From Kudoa neothunni (lineage: Eukaryota; Cnidaria), in NCBI GenBank assembly GCA_964304625.1, contig OZ199838.1, positions 1,054,001 through 1,118,000 on the forward strand: a DNA stretch of 64,000 bases, given 5' to 3'. Positions 12,834-25,298 of the stretch are shown here, one piece after another (position 1 is the stretch's first letter; the number at the start of each line of letters is the position of its first letter). A program made the position numbers and the translations under genes. Under the pieces are notes generated by a model, which searched no databases, was not told the origin of the DNA, and worked only from the letters and a program-made list of their open reading frames with translations.

Positions 12834-14486
12834 TTATTTATACCAACATATCAAAAACCAGGCTTTACATTTCTTAGTATTCTCTTGAGAATCTGCAGTT
12901 GATGCAACAGGATTCAAAACAGAACCAGTAGATTCAGAGCTATTTTCATCAGGCGTTTCAACGTGACCGGTTGAAACACCATCACCAATCGTATTAGTGT
13001 TTCTTCCTCCGTCAATAACCTGAGGGCCTGGATTCTGATCGGCCAACGCATCGCCGACTTGTCTGGTCTGATGATTGGATGGATCAACAGTGCTATCAGC
13101 GGCGGTAGCAATCACAGTAACAGTCAAGGGAGTTTTACAAATAGCATCACATGCACTTTGGTCTTTAAAGTTATTCAAGTTCATTTCTCTTCCGTTTGAC
13201 ATGAATCTCTGACAAGTCCTTTCACCTTGTCCAGAAGTTCCATAATAAAATCGTTCTATCTGGTATACATCATTTTCAGCAGCGTCTCCAACCTTTGGTT
13301 GATTACACGCATCAACAGCTTTAAGTTCACCAACGTGAGCAGCTATTTTTTTAATTTTCATATCGTAAATAAAAATTAACATTTTCGTTATAATGAAATA
13401 CTGGCAGGGCAATAACTTGCGCATAGTTCCACTGAGCTAAATATATTATTCTCCCCATCGTCGATTTTGACAGTTTCACCAGGGGCTAACGTCAAAAAAG
13501 GTAGGCATGCTTTTCTTGTTTTGTTAAAATAGTAATATTCTTCTAAATCAGCATTATTAATATTAGTATTTGGAGATGGAGGTGGAGGTGGAGTTTGGTA
13601 AGGACCGGTTGCATTGCAAGCGGCGACGTAGTCAGCTACATGTGATTACATACGAATTCCTAACTCAATGAATACTTATGCAGATATCTGCGCAGGTTGG
13701 TAAATCATCAAAATAACCCCTTTTGGCCTCCATACCTACAGCGGCGTAAACACATTTCTTTTTGTCTTTATGGAGGATAATTCCCATTTTTGGTGTTGCG
13801 TTATCCACTTCTGCTGCGAAAAGACAATCAAACTCATTAGGGACTTTTGTCAGTTTGTATTCACCATCTTGAACATCGACCTTACTGTTTACTTTATCTA
13901 AAATAATTTTCTCAAAATTCTTTCACAAATTATATATGCTTACTTTGACAGGCGTTTTTACATTCAGTTTCAGTTTCAAAATTATTGGCGTTCCCACCAC
14001 ATCCACTGTATTTGAATTTGTAGCAAGAGTATTTAGCACCACCGTTGACAGAAGATTTTGAGTAATACCATCTGACCGATTTATTTTCCTCTGGTAAATT
14101 ACATGAACCCTTTGATACACTTAGTTCACAAGAATTTGATTTCTCTTCAGGTGTGAATTTAACTAATAAAATCATTAAATTGAGTAAATAAATAATCGAT
14201 TACGATGATTCTCACAAACAGCCTTTGATACAAAATTATTAAAATTTCCAAGAGATCCCAAATATTTGAATGGTTTGCATTTGGCGGTATTAACGTCTAC
14301 ATACCATCTATCAACTACAGCTGCATCTTGCTGCTCATTAGTCATCCAAGAAGGAGGAGCACCAGCATCCAATACATAAGAATCCAAAGCTCGTTCTATT
14401 ATTAAATAATTATATTTATTGTAAATATCAAGATAACCGAGTGAAATAGTTGTTACAAACGACGAAAATATCCACAGAATAATCAT
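12834..14486 (-). CDS. Secreted multi-Kunitz-domain protein B
   Basis: Five exons: 14204-14486, 13944-14162, 13676-13897, 13402-13635 and 12834-13342, with introns of 41, 46, 40 and 59 bp, all phase 1; the coding total of 1467 nt gives 488 residues. Signal peptide MIILWIFSSFVTTISLG. Exon 2 (residues 95-167) is the canonical six-cysteine Kunitz module with YSGCGGNANNFETETEC; the other exons carry cysteine-poor Kunitz-like modules, and exon 4 adds a proline run. Exon 5 ends in a long acidic, Ser/Thr/Asn-rich tail closing with FLICWYK. The tail differs strongly from gene A, whereas the fourth intron appears identical in both. Likely a secreted protease inhibitor or host-interaction protein; the function is inferred from the fold only. 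Confidence 0.88.
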
Positions 14487-14760
14487 TGTTTGGAAAATAA
14501 ATACTTAATTTAAATCAGGTTCGTATTTTCACGAAGTAATATAATACATTTAAGAATAATTTGTACCAATTGATACATAAATGAACAGTATTAAATTGAT
14601 TAATACTATTATCTTATTTATAGATTATTTTTGGTTTTGCTATAAAACAATCGTCCTAATGCACAATCAAACCAATATTAAACCAAAAATATTTATAAAT
14701 TAAATTTAAATTATAATTATTTTTTATGGTGAAATAACTAATTTTATAAATGTATATCGG

Positions 14761-15759
14761 ATATTTTAGGTACTCTAATATACAATTGAGATAATTATCA
14801 ATTACTCATCATCGTTATTAACCAAGGTACATAGAAGAGGTTAGAATGTTTACAAATAACCTAAAATTTTTTCTTCTTTTTTATTTATTTTAAAATGTTT
14901 TATTTTATACATTGCTATATAAAATTGTAACTACCTAGAACGTTAAGTAATTTCCCTTAATATATCCGAATTCAACATTCTGAGGTCGCAATTTTATACT
15001 TCCAACAGCCTTATCAGAGAATAATTATTTCGTTTAAAATCAAAAATTCACTATATATATATAAAATATTTTAATAAATTATTGTTCATTATTATAATAA
15101 ATTATTAACAAAAATTAATTTTATTTTGTAGATTATTTACTTATTCCATGACAAAATAAATTAATATATCCAGGATAATTCGAATTTTAATTAAATCTAC
15201 TAACGATGTTGGAAGAATACGAATTTAAATTAAAATCTTCAAAATCTTGTATATTAAAAAATTAAGATTAAGTAATATAGAAATTTAATTCTCTAAAAGT
15301 ATTCAAATCAAAATAATGATTATATATATTTTAAGCTCTTATTCTAGATAATATGATAATTTATATGTAAATTATTTAAATCTAAATTACATATGAACAA
15401 TATACTAATTAGTAGAATATATTTTACCAAATTGAATAAACATTCAAACATTAAACGATGAAAATAAATTCAAAAAATAATCCAAAGTATTAAATACAAA
15501 TTAAACATACATTTATCCGTATTAAAAAAAAATTAAATATTGAATGTCCAATTATATTAAAAATAAATTTCGAAAATTACACTTTAAATATTACGTCCTA
15601 GAAAATAAATATGATAAAATTAAATTTTTAATGAACTAAGCTTTCAAAAATAAACTTAAATAGATAATATAATAAAATATAGTAGTAACCCTGACATTTC
15701 ACACGCAGACACAAAATATATTTTATAATAAACAATAATATAATAATACATTCAAAACA
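14761..15759. other. AT-rich intergenic region
   Basis: Very AT-rich DNA between the upstream end of the Kunitz B unit and the 3' end of the SKI2 gene. Nothing recognisable seen. Confidence 0.5.
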
Positions 15760-18700
15760 TTAAGTTAGATAAAGACTGGGTGTGAAAATGATATCTTTGT
15801 GAATGGACTCTCTCGTTTTCTTGATGAGTTCATTAAGTTCGGGGTTGCCAGCGTACAAAGACGCAAGTTCCATTTCTGAGCAGATCTCGTCTAACCGTAG
15901 AATATGTCTTACAAGATTTCCTTCTGCAATTTTATACTTTGTGACCACATCGCAAAACGACGTTCCACTAGACCAGTGGAATATCGGTATGATTAGATCA
16001 GGATAAATAAATCTTTTATTGAATTCTAATCCATATTTCTGCTCAACAAGTGAGATCTTTTCGTTCAACACCAGAACCATGTTCCAAATCTTTATTAATT
16101 AAAAAAAATAAATAAATTGAAAGTTATAGTAGAGAAAATTTACTTTTTCAAGATCTGGGCTAAATTTCGGTATAGGTTTCTGTTTGAAGGAGGAGTTCTA
16201 AAGAAAATAAGTTTTTTTAAATAAAAATAAATAAACCTCTTGCAAAAAACAAGATAAAGCCGCCGCAACGTAGGCGGGTTGCAAACTACTCAATTCCATA
16301 CTGAGTAGTAGTTCGGTGAGAACAATCTCGTAATTATTGCGAAACTTGTTCGACAATCTTCCTTTAAGGAGGAGATTTTTCTGAGTGTCAATAAATCCCA
16401 ATTCACAAAGTATATTTATTCGTGAATTGTATTCGGGTAACAATTGTAAGCTTTCATCCGACAACTTGAATTTAATATCATCAATTTCGCGTTTCTTTTT
16501 ATCCACGGAAATGTAAATTTTGTACTAAATACATCAAAAAATAATATATTATTTTCTAATGAATTAATGCGTACATGTTCATGAAAATTATGACAAGAGA
16601 TGCAACTGAACATTTCGTTAGTGGTTCTATTGTCCCACAGGGACATTAACAATTCCATAAAGTGAGTAATCATGTAGGGATCATCAAAATGGTTGACATA
16701 TTTGTTAAGGTCATAAGGATTTAAGTGGTTACACAAAGAATCATTATTAATATCAATTGCAAGTTTGGTCAATTTAGTCACCACTTCTTTAATAACAGTA
16801 GACTTGGCATGTCTACATGTCACCATTAAAAGTAATTTATGACTAACCGTAAAAAATTACGCAGTTTCCTTGTTGTTGACAATATAAGGATCTCTAGTGA
16901 TTTTCTTCCAATTGACTTTTACAATCTCATCGCAAACCATGCAAATATTGGAATAATGTACTTTGAGATAGTAGACTCGAGAACGGCCTTCTATCACACT
17001 GCAATTTAACTTCAAATAAGGGAATAGTAGATTATTGTTGATCGGAGCGATAAGGGTTTTTGAAAGATGAGTATGTTTGTGTATATGAGAATCTCCAACA
17101 AACACCAACATTGGTATGGATCTACCTTTGGAATTGTTGTTGAGAAATTTGGCATTTTCATACTCTTCACTGACTATAGCAAGAGAGAATTGAGTTGGAA
17201 AGAGTTTAATCAAGCATAGTCGGCCCGTTTTTAGGATTTCCTTTGTTGTGATTGGAGTGCATAACATGGTAGCTAAAGCATCATTTTGGAATTTTAGTAA
17301 TTCTTGTGAAAAGTCGTAAAAGTTATTCAAATGTTGTCCACACAACGAGCAAGTGGATACATCACTTTGTAGAGACAGAATTTCGTTTTCAAGCAGCATA
17401 ACTCTATCCAACAAGCCGCTAGTGCTATCATCCTTGGATTCACCTCCAAACTCTGAGAAACTGGATCTCATAAGGTCTTCAACTTTGACAATGCTGCCCG
17501 ATTTTTTGCTCAACATACGCAAAATGAGTCCGTAAGTGAGGCAGAACTTTGATTTAACCACAAACGGTTCACCATTGATAATATTTTCGATGGAGTCAAG
17601 TTCATCTTTATCCGACGAAACCACAATAACTGTACCAAATTTATCTTTACCCCTTCGACCAGCTCTTCCGGCCATTTGAATGTATTCCGAGGAGTAGATA
17701 TCTCTCCAGCCGGTGTCACTGGGTTTGTTGAGTGATAAAAACACCACTGTTCTGGCGGGAACATTTACTCCAATGGAGAAAGTTTCAGTAGCAAATAAAA
17801 CCTATCAATCAATCTTAATTAAACTACATATCACACTTAGAATTTCGAATAATCAAAAAATTCACAAACAAATGCAACTACTATTCGTATAAGTAAATAC
17901 TTTGACTAATGATCTCTGAAACAAAATCTCCACAATCTCTCTTAGAATGGGAAGAATTCCACTATGATGGATGGCTATTCCTCGTTCTAAGCAACGTTTC
18001 ACATCAATAATCTGAGGCAGATCAAGATTTTCATTAGACAGTCTATTAATGCTGCTATTAAAAAAACTGGTGATTTGACTTTTTTCAGTTTTTGTAGTCA
18101 AATCTTGAGAAGAGGCCAACTTGGCAAAGTACATACAAGCATCTTTTGAAAAAAGAAAGAAAATGGCGGGAATATTATCATTCTTTACCAAATATTCCAT
18201 CAAACACTTGACACCTTCACATTTCTACACCGCCACATCTTACAATAACACCAAATTAAAGACTACAGAAAAATACATTCGGTGTGATATTTTTGAATTT
18301 CAATGGAGTGGAATTTTTAGAATGGTGGGACTTGTTGGATTTACTCCTAAGTGAGTCAATCGCTTTACATATTCCTTCCTTTTTGAATTTTCCCGCCTCA
18401 TCACTTATTTTATAAAGATTATCCAATTGGCTTCGATTAGTTGCAGTGTAAACATAGTGTTCGAGTGGAACTGGACGTTTAGTGGTCATAATAACATGAA
18501 TAACTTGTTGACGAGTCGAACTAATTTACAAAACTATTAGATATTTTTGGTATACTCAATAATTTTACCCAATCCAATTAGCAAACTCATAACAATTAGG
18601 AAAAGTAGCGGATAGTAGGACCAATTTAATTTCCCTGGGCAACATAATCAAGAGTTCTTCCCAAACAACACCTCTCTAATTGATGAATACTTATTAATCC

Positions 18701-20397
18701 CGATTATACTAATTCAAAGTACTTGTTCATCATTGATATAATGAACTTCATCAAAAACCACCCACTCAATATCGGTTAAAGAAGCCGAACCTCCATGATA
18801 AAGCATAGCTCTTATTTGTTAGAAATAGTAATATTAACAAGCGCTTAACTAAAAACCTTAAAATTTCTGTGGTCATAATAACACAAGAGGCATTAGGATT
18901 GAGTTGGATATCACCAGTGATGATTCCCACACTGTCAAACGACTTTTTAAAGTCCTTGTATTTTTGATTGGACAAAGCTTTGATGGGTGATGTGTAAATA
19001 GTTCTTATCAACGACAAAATACATCAATAGTGAAAATTTTAATAACTCACTTCATTCCATGTTTAATGCTCATAGCAATCGCATATTCTGCCACAACAGT
19101 TTTGCCGGCAGACGTGTGAGCGGAAACAAGAACATTTTGTTGTTGTTCCAAAAGTAGAATAGCCTCCTTTTGGAAGGGGTCCAACTCAAAAGAGTACTAA
19201 CCATCAATTTAGTTTCTAATAAACATATTGTGATAAAGAACAACAACTTTGAAAGCCATATTATTTCGCAAAGCTTCAAACTGAGGAATATCATCCCTAA
19301 ATTTCACCTCTCGCACAAAGGGAGCTCGTCGAGACTTTTTATTAGAGTGATTTTTCTGTTTCATTAGTTTTGTTAAATTTTCTTCGGTTGCAGTAGTTGG
19401 CCGTTGACTCAAACAATTATCAACAAACTTGGTTAATTAGAATTTAGAGCTAATCATAAAATTAAACAATATCACTTCTGAGTGAGACATTATTGAATCG
19501 ATTGGATCAATAATATCGTTTTCAGTTATATGCATATTTGTGGAATGATCTGGACCATCCAACACTTGGTCAGTAGATGAAAACACTCTCTCGGTGAGTT
19601 CTTTCGATTTGCAATCCATTATCTCGAAAAATTCTATAACAAACATTAGTAATTATAAATTTGATAAAAATTTAATATACTAGAATAAGTGATATTGGTA
19701 TTTCTGTTGGGAGTCGGAGTAATAGCTGGCAAATTAGAGCTATCTTGGGCTCGCTCGATCATTTTACTCAACATTACACTATCAGACAAAACAAAAGGTT
19801 TGTCAAATATTGGATCAGGTTTCCTCACCTACGGCAAATAATTTTAAATTAACCATTAAAAATTACTGATTCCAACAATTCGCCGTTTCTATTTGAGCGT
19901 GACCTCTCAATAGAATACTTCCGATCAAAAACATCCAATGTAAACAGATTTTTCGCATTCACATTCTCATCTATTGGTCTTTTGTTCGACAATAACGAAT
20001 AAACGATCAATTATTATATTACTATTTATCAAATTTACCTTAGTAATGATTGTAAACGCAAAATAGGTAGCCAGTCTATGCGATCGAGCAAAAAATTCTC
20101 AATCAGTTCTTCAGCGGATTTGTTGGTTGGAATTTCGCCGAATAAATACTAATAAAATTGATTTTAGCAAGTTATTTATTTAAACTGGATACTTCTCTCG
20201 GTGGCAGATGAAGTGTTGGGTCAGGCCTTTTTAGAAACAACTCATTACTTTGAGAACTGTAGTGAATCGTAAACTGCATTGATTGATCATTTTTTTCTGA
20301 AAATATAAAACATTATTATCTTATGTTATCGATAATGATAACTACGCTTATTTTTGTTATTCATTTTAGATTTAGATTCTTCGTTAAGCGATTCCAT
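15760..20397 (-). CDS. SKI2: SKI2-type superfamily 2 RNA helicase (SKIV2L/Ski2)
   Basis: Eighteen exons with seventeen introns, mostly 40-60 bp with one near 100 bp, give an uninterrupted product of about 1250 residues, close to the usual SKI2 length. The start is the ATG at 20397 (MESLNEES). Helicase motifs in order: AHTSAGKT (Walker A, about 19110), [12 protein letters not shown] (Ia), DEVH box in [11 protein letters not shown] (about 18750), SATFPN (III), [26 protein letters not shown], and [10 protein letters not shown] (VI, about 17670). The C-terminal DSHCT part has [13 protein letters not shown] and ends FTPSLYLT, as SKI2 proteins do rather than MTR4. The family unwinds RNA in the cytoplasmic Ski complex with TTC37 and WDR61 and feeds it to the exosome for 3'-5' decay and no-go or non-stop surveillance. 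No lesions seen. Confidence 0.95.
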
Positions 20398-20510
20398 CGG
20401 AAAAACCAAGCTCTATTTGACTCAGTTTATAAAAGAAATGCGTGCGCTTTATAAATTTTTTATATAATTTTTGTTAAAAAAAACTCAAATAAAACAACAC
20501 AAAAGATAAA

Positions 20511-20987
20511 TCATTTATAAATAAAATTATATATATCATCAGCCATATTCAAGCCTGTATCATAGCTTAACCTTTTATTCCTATAAGGCTTTTCTGAAGG
20601 TTTCAATTGGGTCACAAAATAACAATAATCTTTCACTAAATAATAAGATATTTAATATTTGATTAGAGAAATTATATTATTCTCACATATAGGATCATAC
20701 ATCCATTTGGATGTTGGAAGTAATTGTTTGGTTTTATTATCACGAGCATGAGTCACATTGTAAGTGTAACCTGTCTCAGCTGTACTGTGTATGTGTGCCG
20801 AAACAAATCTAATATTATTTGAGGTGTAATTTTAGATACGAATTTAAAATTAGTGTAAGTCACTTGAATGTCCTTTTTTCTAAAAAATACGACATTAAAC
20901 GATTTGAAGCAAATATTTGAAACAACTTTTCTTTGGAATATAAACTGGGGGAATTTTTTTAAGAAACAACACTCTCGTAAGAAACAT
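20511..20987 (-). CDS. MRPL33: Probable mitochondrial ribosomal protein bL33m
   Basis: Four small exons: 20927-20987, 20864-20879, 20687-20808 and 20511-20635, with introns of 47, 55 and 51 bp. They join in frame to 107 residues. The N-terminus MFLTRVLFLKKIPPVYIPKK is basic and hydrophobic, like a mitochondrial import signal. The core has KRTFKFVSAHIHSTAETGY, a run of basic residues, KWMYDPI and CYFVT, which follows the bL33 plan (K-R-hydrophobic-VS-TG-Y ... K-YDP ... FV). A tail of about 35 residues goes beyond a typical L33. Exon 2 is only 16 nt, and the first intron uses a weak GTTGTT donor, so that splice is less certain. It lies 113 bp upstream of SKI2 on the same strand. The family call rests on pattern similarity only. 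Confidence 0.6.
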
Positions 20988-23404
20988 GGTTAAACCTTGC
21001 GCCTGCGCATTTTTGTGGGAGATATTTTATACAGTAGATAATCTATTTTTCGTACTTTTAATTTTTTTTCTCTTATGCATAATTATTGGAGTGAAAATTA
21101 TTTCTTTAAATTAAGAAAGATTATTTTATACAACTAAAAATAAAAGTTACAAGAAAAATTAATTTATAAAGAGTTTTTTTTAATAAGGAAAATTAATTTA
21201 ATGTAACTTTTCGGCTCCAACCATAATTTTAAAAATACTTTATTCCAATTAGTTACACCCATGATAATATTGTAAATAATATAGACATAAAGTAAAGTTT
21301 ATTATTTTTCTATTGTTTAAAAATTGGCGAATTTTTGCCAATAAATCTTTTACATTTTGCCATTTTGGATCTCGTAGTGATTTCCGCTGTGAAAACTCCA
21401 GAAACAGTAATGTTTAATTGATCTCTGTGTGTAAGTTAAGTTTGGATTCGTTCAGAAGAAACATTCTGAAAAAAAGAGTGATATAATAATTTTTATAACA
21501 TAGTTTATAAATTATAATTGATTATTTTCATTTGAGTTATGAAAACAGATTTATTATAAGCTATTAAATGTGTAAATAATAATTAATTACTTTTAGGAGA
21601 TTTTTTGGATATTGGTCGCGCCTTCATTTAATAATGGTCAATTTTTTTGGGTGACCATTTATGCACTCAAAACTATTATCACAATTAGTAGAACGAATTT
21701 ATTGTTGTTGCTATAAGGTCTTATACTTATATGTTTGCATAATTTATATAAAACTATACTATTCAATCAATAAAACTATGACAAATTATTTTAATATGTA
21801 CAACTTTTCTTAAGCAACCTTTGATATGCCTCTGGAATCCAATTCACATCTAGAAAAGAGATCTACAATGATTTAGGGGTAAATTTTATACGTCCATTGA
21901 TCTATCATCACAAAACTTACCATTTTTAACAACAATAAAAATTCAGTCAGTATTTTAATTAAAACCAGGAGTGCACATACGCACAAACACACAAACGTCC
22001 GTCTTCAGTGAGCTTTTATGTGACTCGCGATGAACCCTTATTAGGTAAAGATTAATGATATTTTTTATATGAAATAAAAAAAAAAGAATTCGATTATTTA
22101 ACTTTAATTGGTTTATCTAGTTATTGAATATATCGAGAACACCTAATGAAATTACATAAAAAAATTCTCTAAATTGGAAAATAGACTTATTGCTATTTTT
22201 TAATATGACGTGAAATAGAAAAAACGTTTTATAATGAAATTCGTGTACCAATTTTAATTGTTTCTTATTGAGTGTGTATGAAGTAGAAGAATATTATACA
22301 GACAATGGGCGGATTTATGCTTTAATAATTCGCTTGGCAATGCTAAGATGACCTGAAGTTTATGTTCGGTTAAAATAAGGTTGATAATTAAATCACGCCT
22401 TATAAATGATGTGACATAATCGTTTATAAAATGATATAAATCAAAGTTTTCTAAAATGTTTCTGTTAGAAAAATAATTAGCGCGTAAAATAAATTTTGAC
22501 ACAAAGGTTAAACATCCGTTAGAGCTGATAATATGCACAAATTAATGGGCGATTTAAACTGTACTTCACATATGGTCATACAACCATTTTGCTCAACCAG
22601 TGTTTACCTCAAATTTATTTCTGTTTATTTTTATTTTAATTCCAAATTAAATTGACTGAAATTCGAAAAATATTTTATGATGAGAAATGAAAATTGAATG
22701 ACGCCTGAACAGGAAACATAATGTTTTATTCAACAGGGTATAAATATCTGTTTACTATGTCAATCGGTATTCAATTTAAAACATTCATTAAACTTATTAT
22801 TTATGAATTATTTTGAATCATGTGTTTCAAAATTTGTAAATTTATCCAAAGTGAGAGCTATAACTATACTTTTAAACTTTCTGGCCCTGGAAGTTTTCCA
22901 AGATTAAAATTTGGCCTGAGGCTATAAAGACTTGTTCACCACTGATCTATGATCTATTCGAACAAGTTAACCTGCATATTCCATAAAATAGTGGATACCT
23001 TAATATTGTTAAATATATTTAACAGTTATTTTTCTTTTTAATTTAAAATAATTATCTGGTTTATATTTTAATAGTCATTTAATGTATTAAAATAATATTT
23101 CCTCTTTTTGTTTTTATAATTTTTATCTAACGATTAATCCATTTAAAATGTGATTATTTTTTCGTATTAATGAACCCGATTATCGGAAATTAAAAACTAT
23201 ATGATATAAAATTTAACTTTTTTACCGTAAACAAATTAAAATTATAAATTTACACGTCCGTTTTAGAAATAATACGTCGCATCCGTATATTAATAAGTTT
23301 GAAGTATTTCTAATATTTTTATGCAATAAAACACATTTGAAAATAACAAAAATAAATGATTGCTAATCTATAGATAATTTTATTCGACTAAAGTATAACT
23401 AAAA
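20988..23404. other. Intergenic region, no clear gene
   Basis: About 2.4 kb of AT-rich DNA. A GGGGTAAATTTTA stretch near 21876 resembles the subterminal motif of local piggyBac elements but has no partner that I can find. A 94-codon minus-strand frame at 22254-22538 has no recognisable motif and is probably chance. Confidence 0.45.
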
Positions 23405-25298
23405 TTAGGCCAAATCTATAGGATGTTTCACGAACATACGGGACTTTTTGTGCGATCTGTAGTAAACAAAGCCTCCAACAATCAACGCTATTATTGCCAC
23501 CGCCACAATCATACTAGACAACGCAGTTACGTTGGTTTGACTCTTTCCATTATTCAATTGTATTGTTGGAGTTTCAGAGACTTGATTGTTATCAGAAGTT
23601 CCTATTTGGTTGTTTCCTGTTGGGGGTATTAAACCTTGCTCAGTGTTTGCCTCTTCTTCGTCGTCGATTGGGAACAGATCTGGAACCTCTTCTAGTTCTG
23701 GAATCTCTTTTACAACGTTAATTTCAGGGACTGATTTAGATTTATGTGAGTTGAACTGATCTTCCAATTTTTTCCCATTTGTCATTAAATGGTTATAATA
23801 TGTATTAACACGTAAATGGTGATCACGAGTATCAATTAACGCTTGAGAAATTATATTCTCTCTTTGCTTGAAAAAAGTTACATATTTGGCAATACTTTCT
23901 GAATCGGTATCCACTGAATAGCTCCAGGGAGATCTAGTGTAAGCCGTCAACATTCGCAAGCTGTGATGTTTGTTTTCATGAGGGAGCTTTTTTTCAATGT
24001 CTAGGATAAATTCAAGCACCTCAACGGTTAATTCCATATTTTTGATAGAAGAATTTATTTTGTTAAGAATTCCAGCATGCTGTGTTGTGGTCTCTGTAAT
24101 GAGACTATCCACATTTTCAATTATTTTTTTCATATTGTTTGTACCGCCTTCCACCTTCTGTTTGTCACTTAAATGTTCATTCAATGAGGCGATAGTTATT
24201 TGGAGCACATTTTGACTTTCCGACGGAAATTTAACAAGATGGTTAGATACTTGGGCAATTAGTTCTTTAATTGTGCTAGTTTCTCTTTCAACCGTAACAT
24301 GTAAACTTTCAACCTTGTGAATGTAATTCTTTATTCTATTCAAGTCATTGTTGAATCCCGAGATATGAACTCTCGTAATATCATTTTTCCAAGATTTATG
24401 CCTTTCGATTTCTACTTTCAACTTTTGGATGTATTGTTGCACATCATTACGAACTTCATTCAGTGCGGTAACTATCTCACCGTATTTCAAATACGTCTCA
24501 GAAATTACTGAATCTGGTTGAGGAATTTTGTTTATTTCACTACAAACATTTTGAATTTTTGTTATAATATCAGTTATTTCACTAAAAAGTTTTTTTAATT
24601 TATTCTCTAAATTGTAACTACTGACAATATTTCTGTAACCAAGATAGTTAGTTTTATGCTCACTGGCGCAATGTTCTTTCGATTGTTTGATAGATTCAAA
24701 ATACTTCCTCATTAATTTTTGTTTATCACTCAAATCATTTGTAGATAACATAGCACTTCTTATTTTGTCCATGAAAATTATGTTATCGTTTTTCAATTTG
24801 TTCAAAGCATTTTTGGAACGAGCAACATCCAAAATTAATGGATCAAATTGATCATAATAATTTCTTAATACATGTTCGACAACTGGAATATTTTCAGTGA
24901 CAAACTTTGACTGTTTCAAGAAATCGAAGGTTGAGGTCATTTCTGAGAAGAATTTCGTTGGTTTTGGAAAAATAACACTGGGTCGGATCAACGTTCGCTC
25001 TGTTGGGCCGTGTAAGTCGCTTATTTTGCAAAATTTATACTCAGCTGTATCGTAATTGTAATCTTTTTCTTTATATTGGTCAAAAGGAATATTTTGGTTG
25101 TACGTACATTTGATTAGATGCATTGTTTCATAATCAGTGTTACTTGTTGGTTTGAGGCCTCGAGTATTTTGAAAAGAATCACCCAAATAACCGGTATATG
25201 TGTATGAAAAACATCTGACTTTTTATTTCAATCAAATAGTTACAATTTTATATACAATTATTACCTGAAAATAGTAAGAATAGTTGTATTGTAATCAT
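23405..25298 (-). CDS. Type I membrane protein with long helical ectodomain, unknown family
   Basis: Two exons: 25265-25298 (34 nt) and 23405-25218, with a 46-bp GT-AG intron in phase 1; predicted 615 residues. The first exon gives a signal peptide core, MITIQLFLLFS, which the second continues. The ectodomain of roughly 500 residues is rich in Lys, Glu, Asn and Ile with heptad-like spacing and few cysteines, suggesting a long alpha-helical or coiled-coil rod. An acidic Pro/Glu stretch (EIPELEEVPDLF) and an Asn/Gln/Thr-rich stalk follow. One transmembrane helix (SSMIVAVAIIALIVGGFVYY) precedes a 17-residue basic tail. I recognise no family. The fold suggests a surface or secretory-pathway protein; the function is unknown. 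Confidence 0.85.

Larger units (their letters stand above)
9995..14760. repeat. Segmental duplication, unit B (carries Kunitz gene B)
   Basis: Second copy of the unit starting at position 1, in the same orientation. It holds an old piggyBac remnant (10266-11442), an empty TTAA site at 11603-11606 where unit A has its large insertion, and the second Kunitz gene. Homology fades near 14760 in AT-rich sequence. Confidence 0.85.

Noticed and set aside
22254-22538. 94-codon minus-strand open frame
   Set aside because: No signal, motif, paralogue or plausible splice partner. Its composition fits chance in AT-rich DNA.
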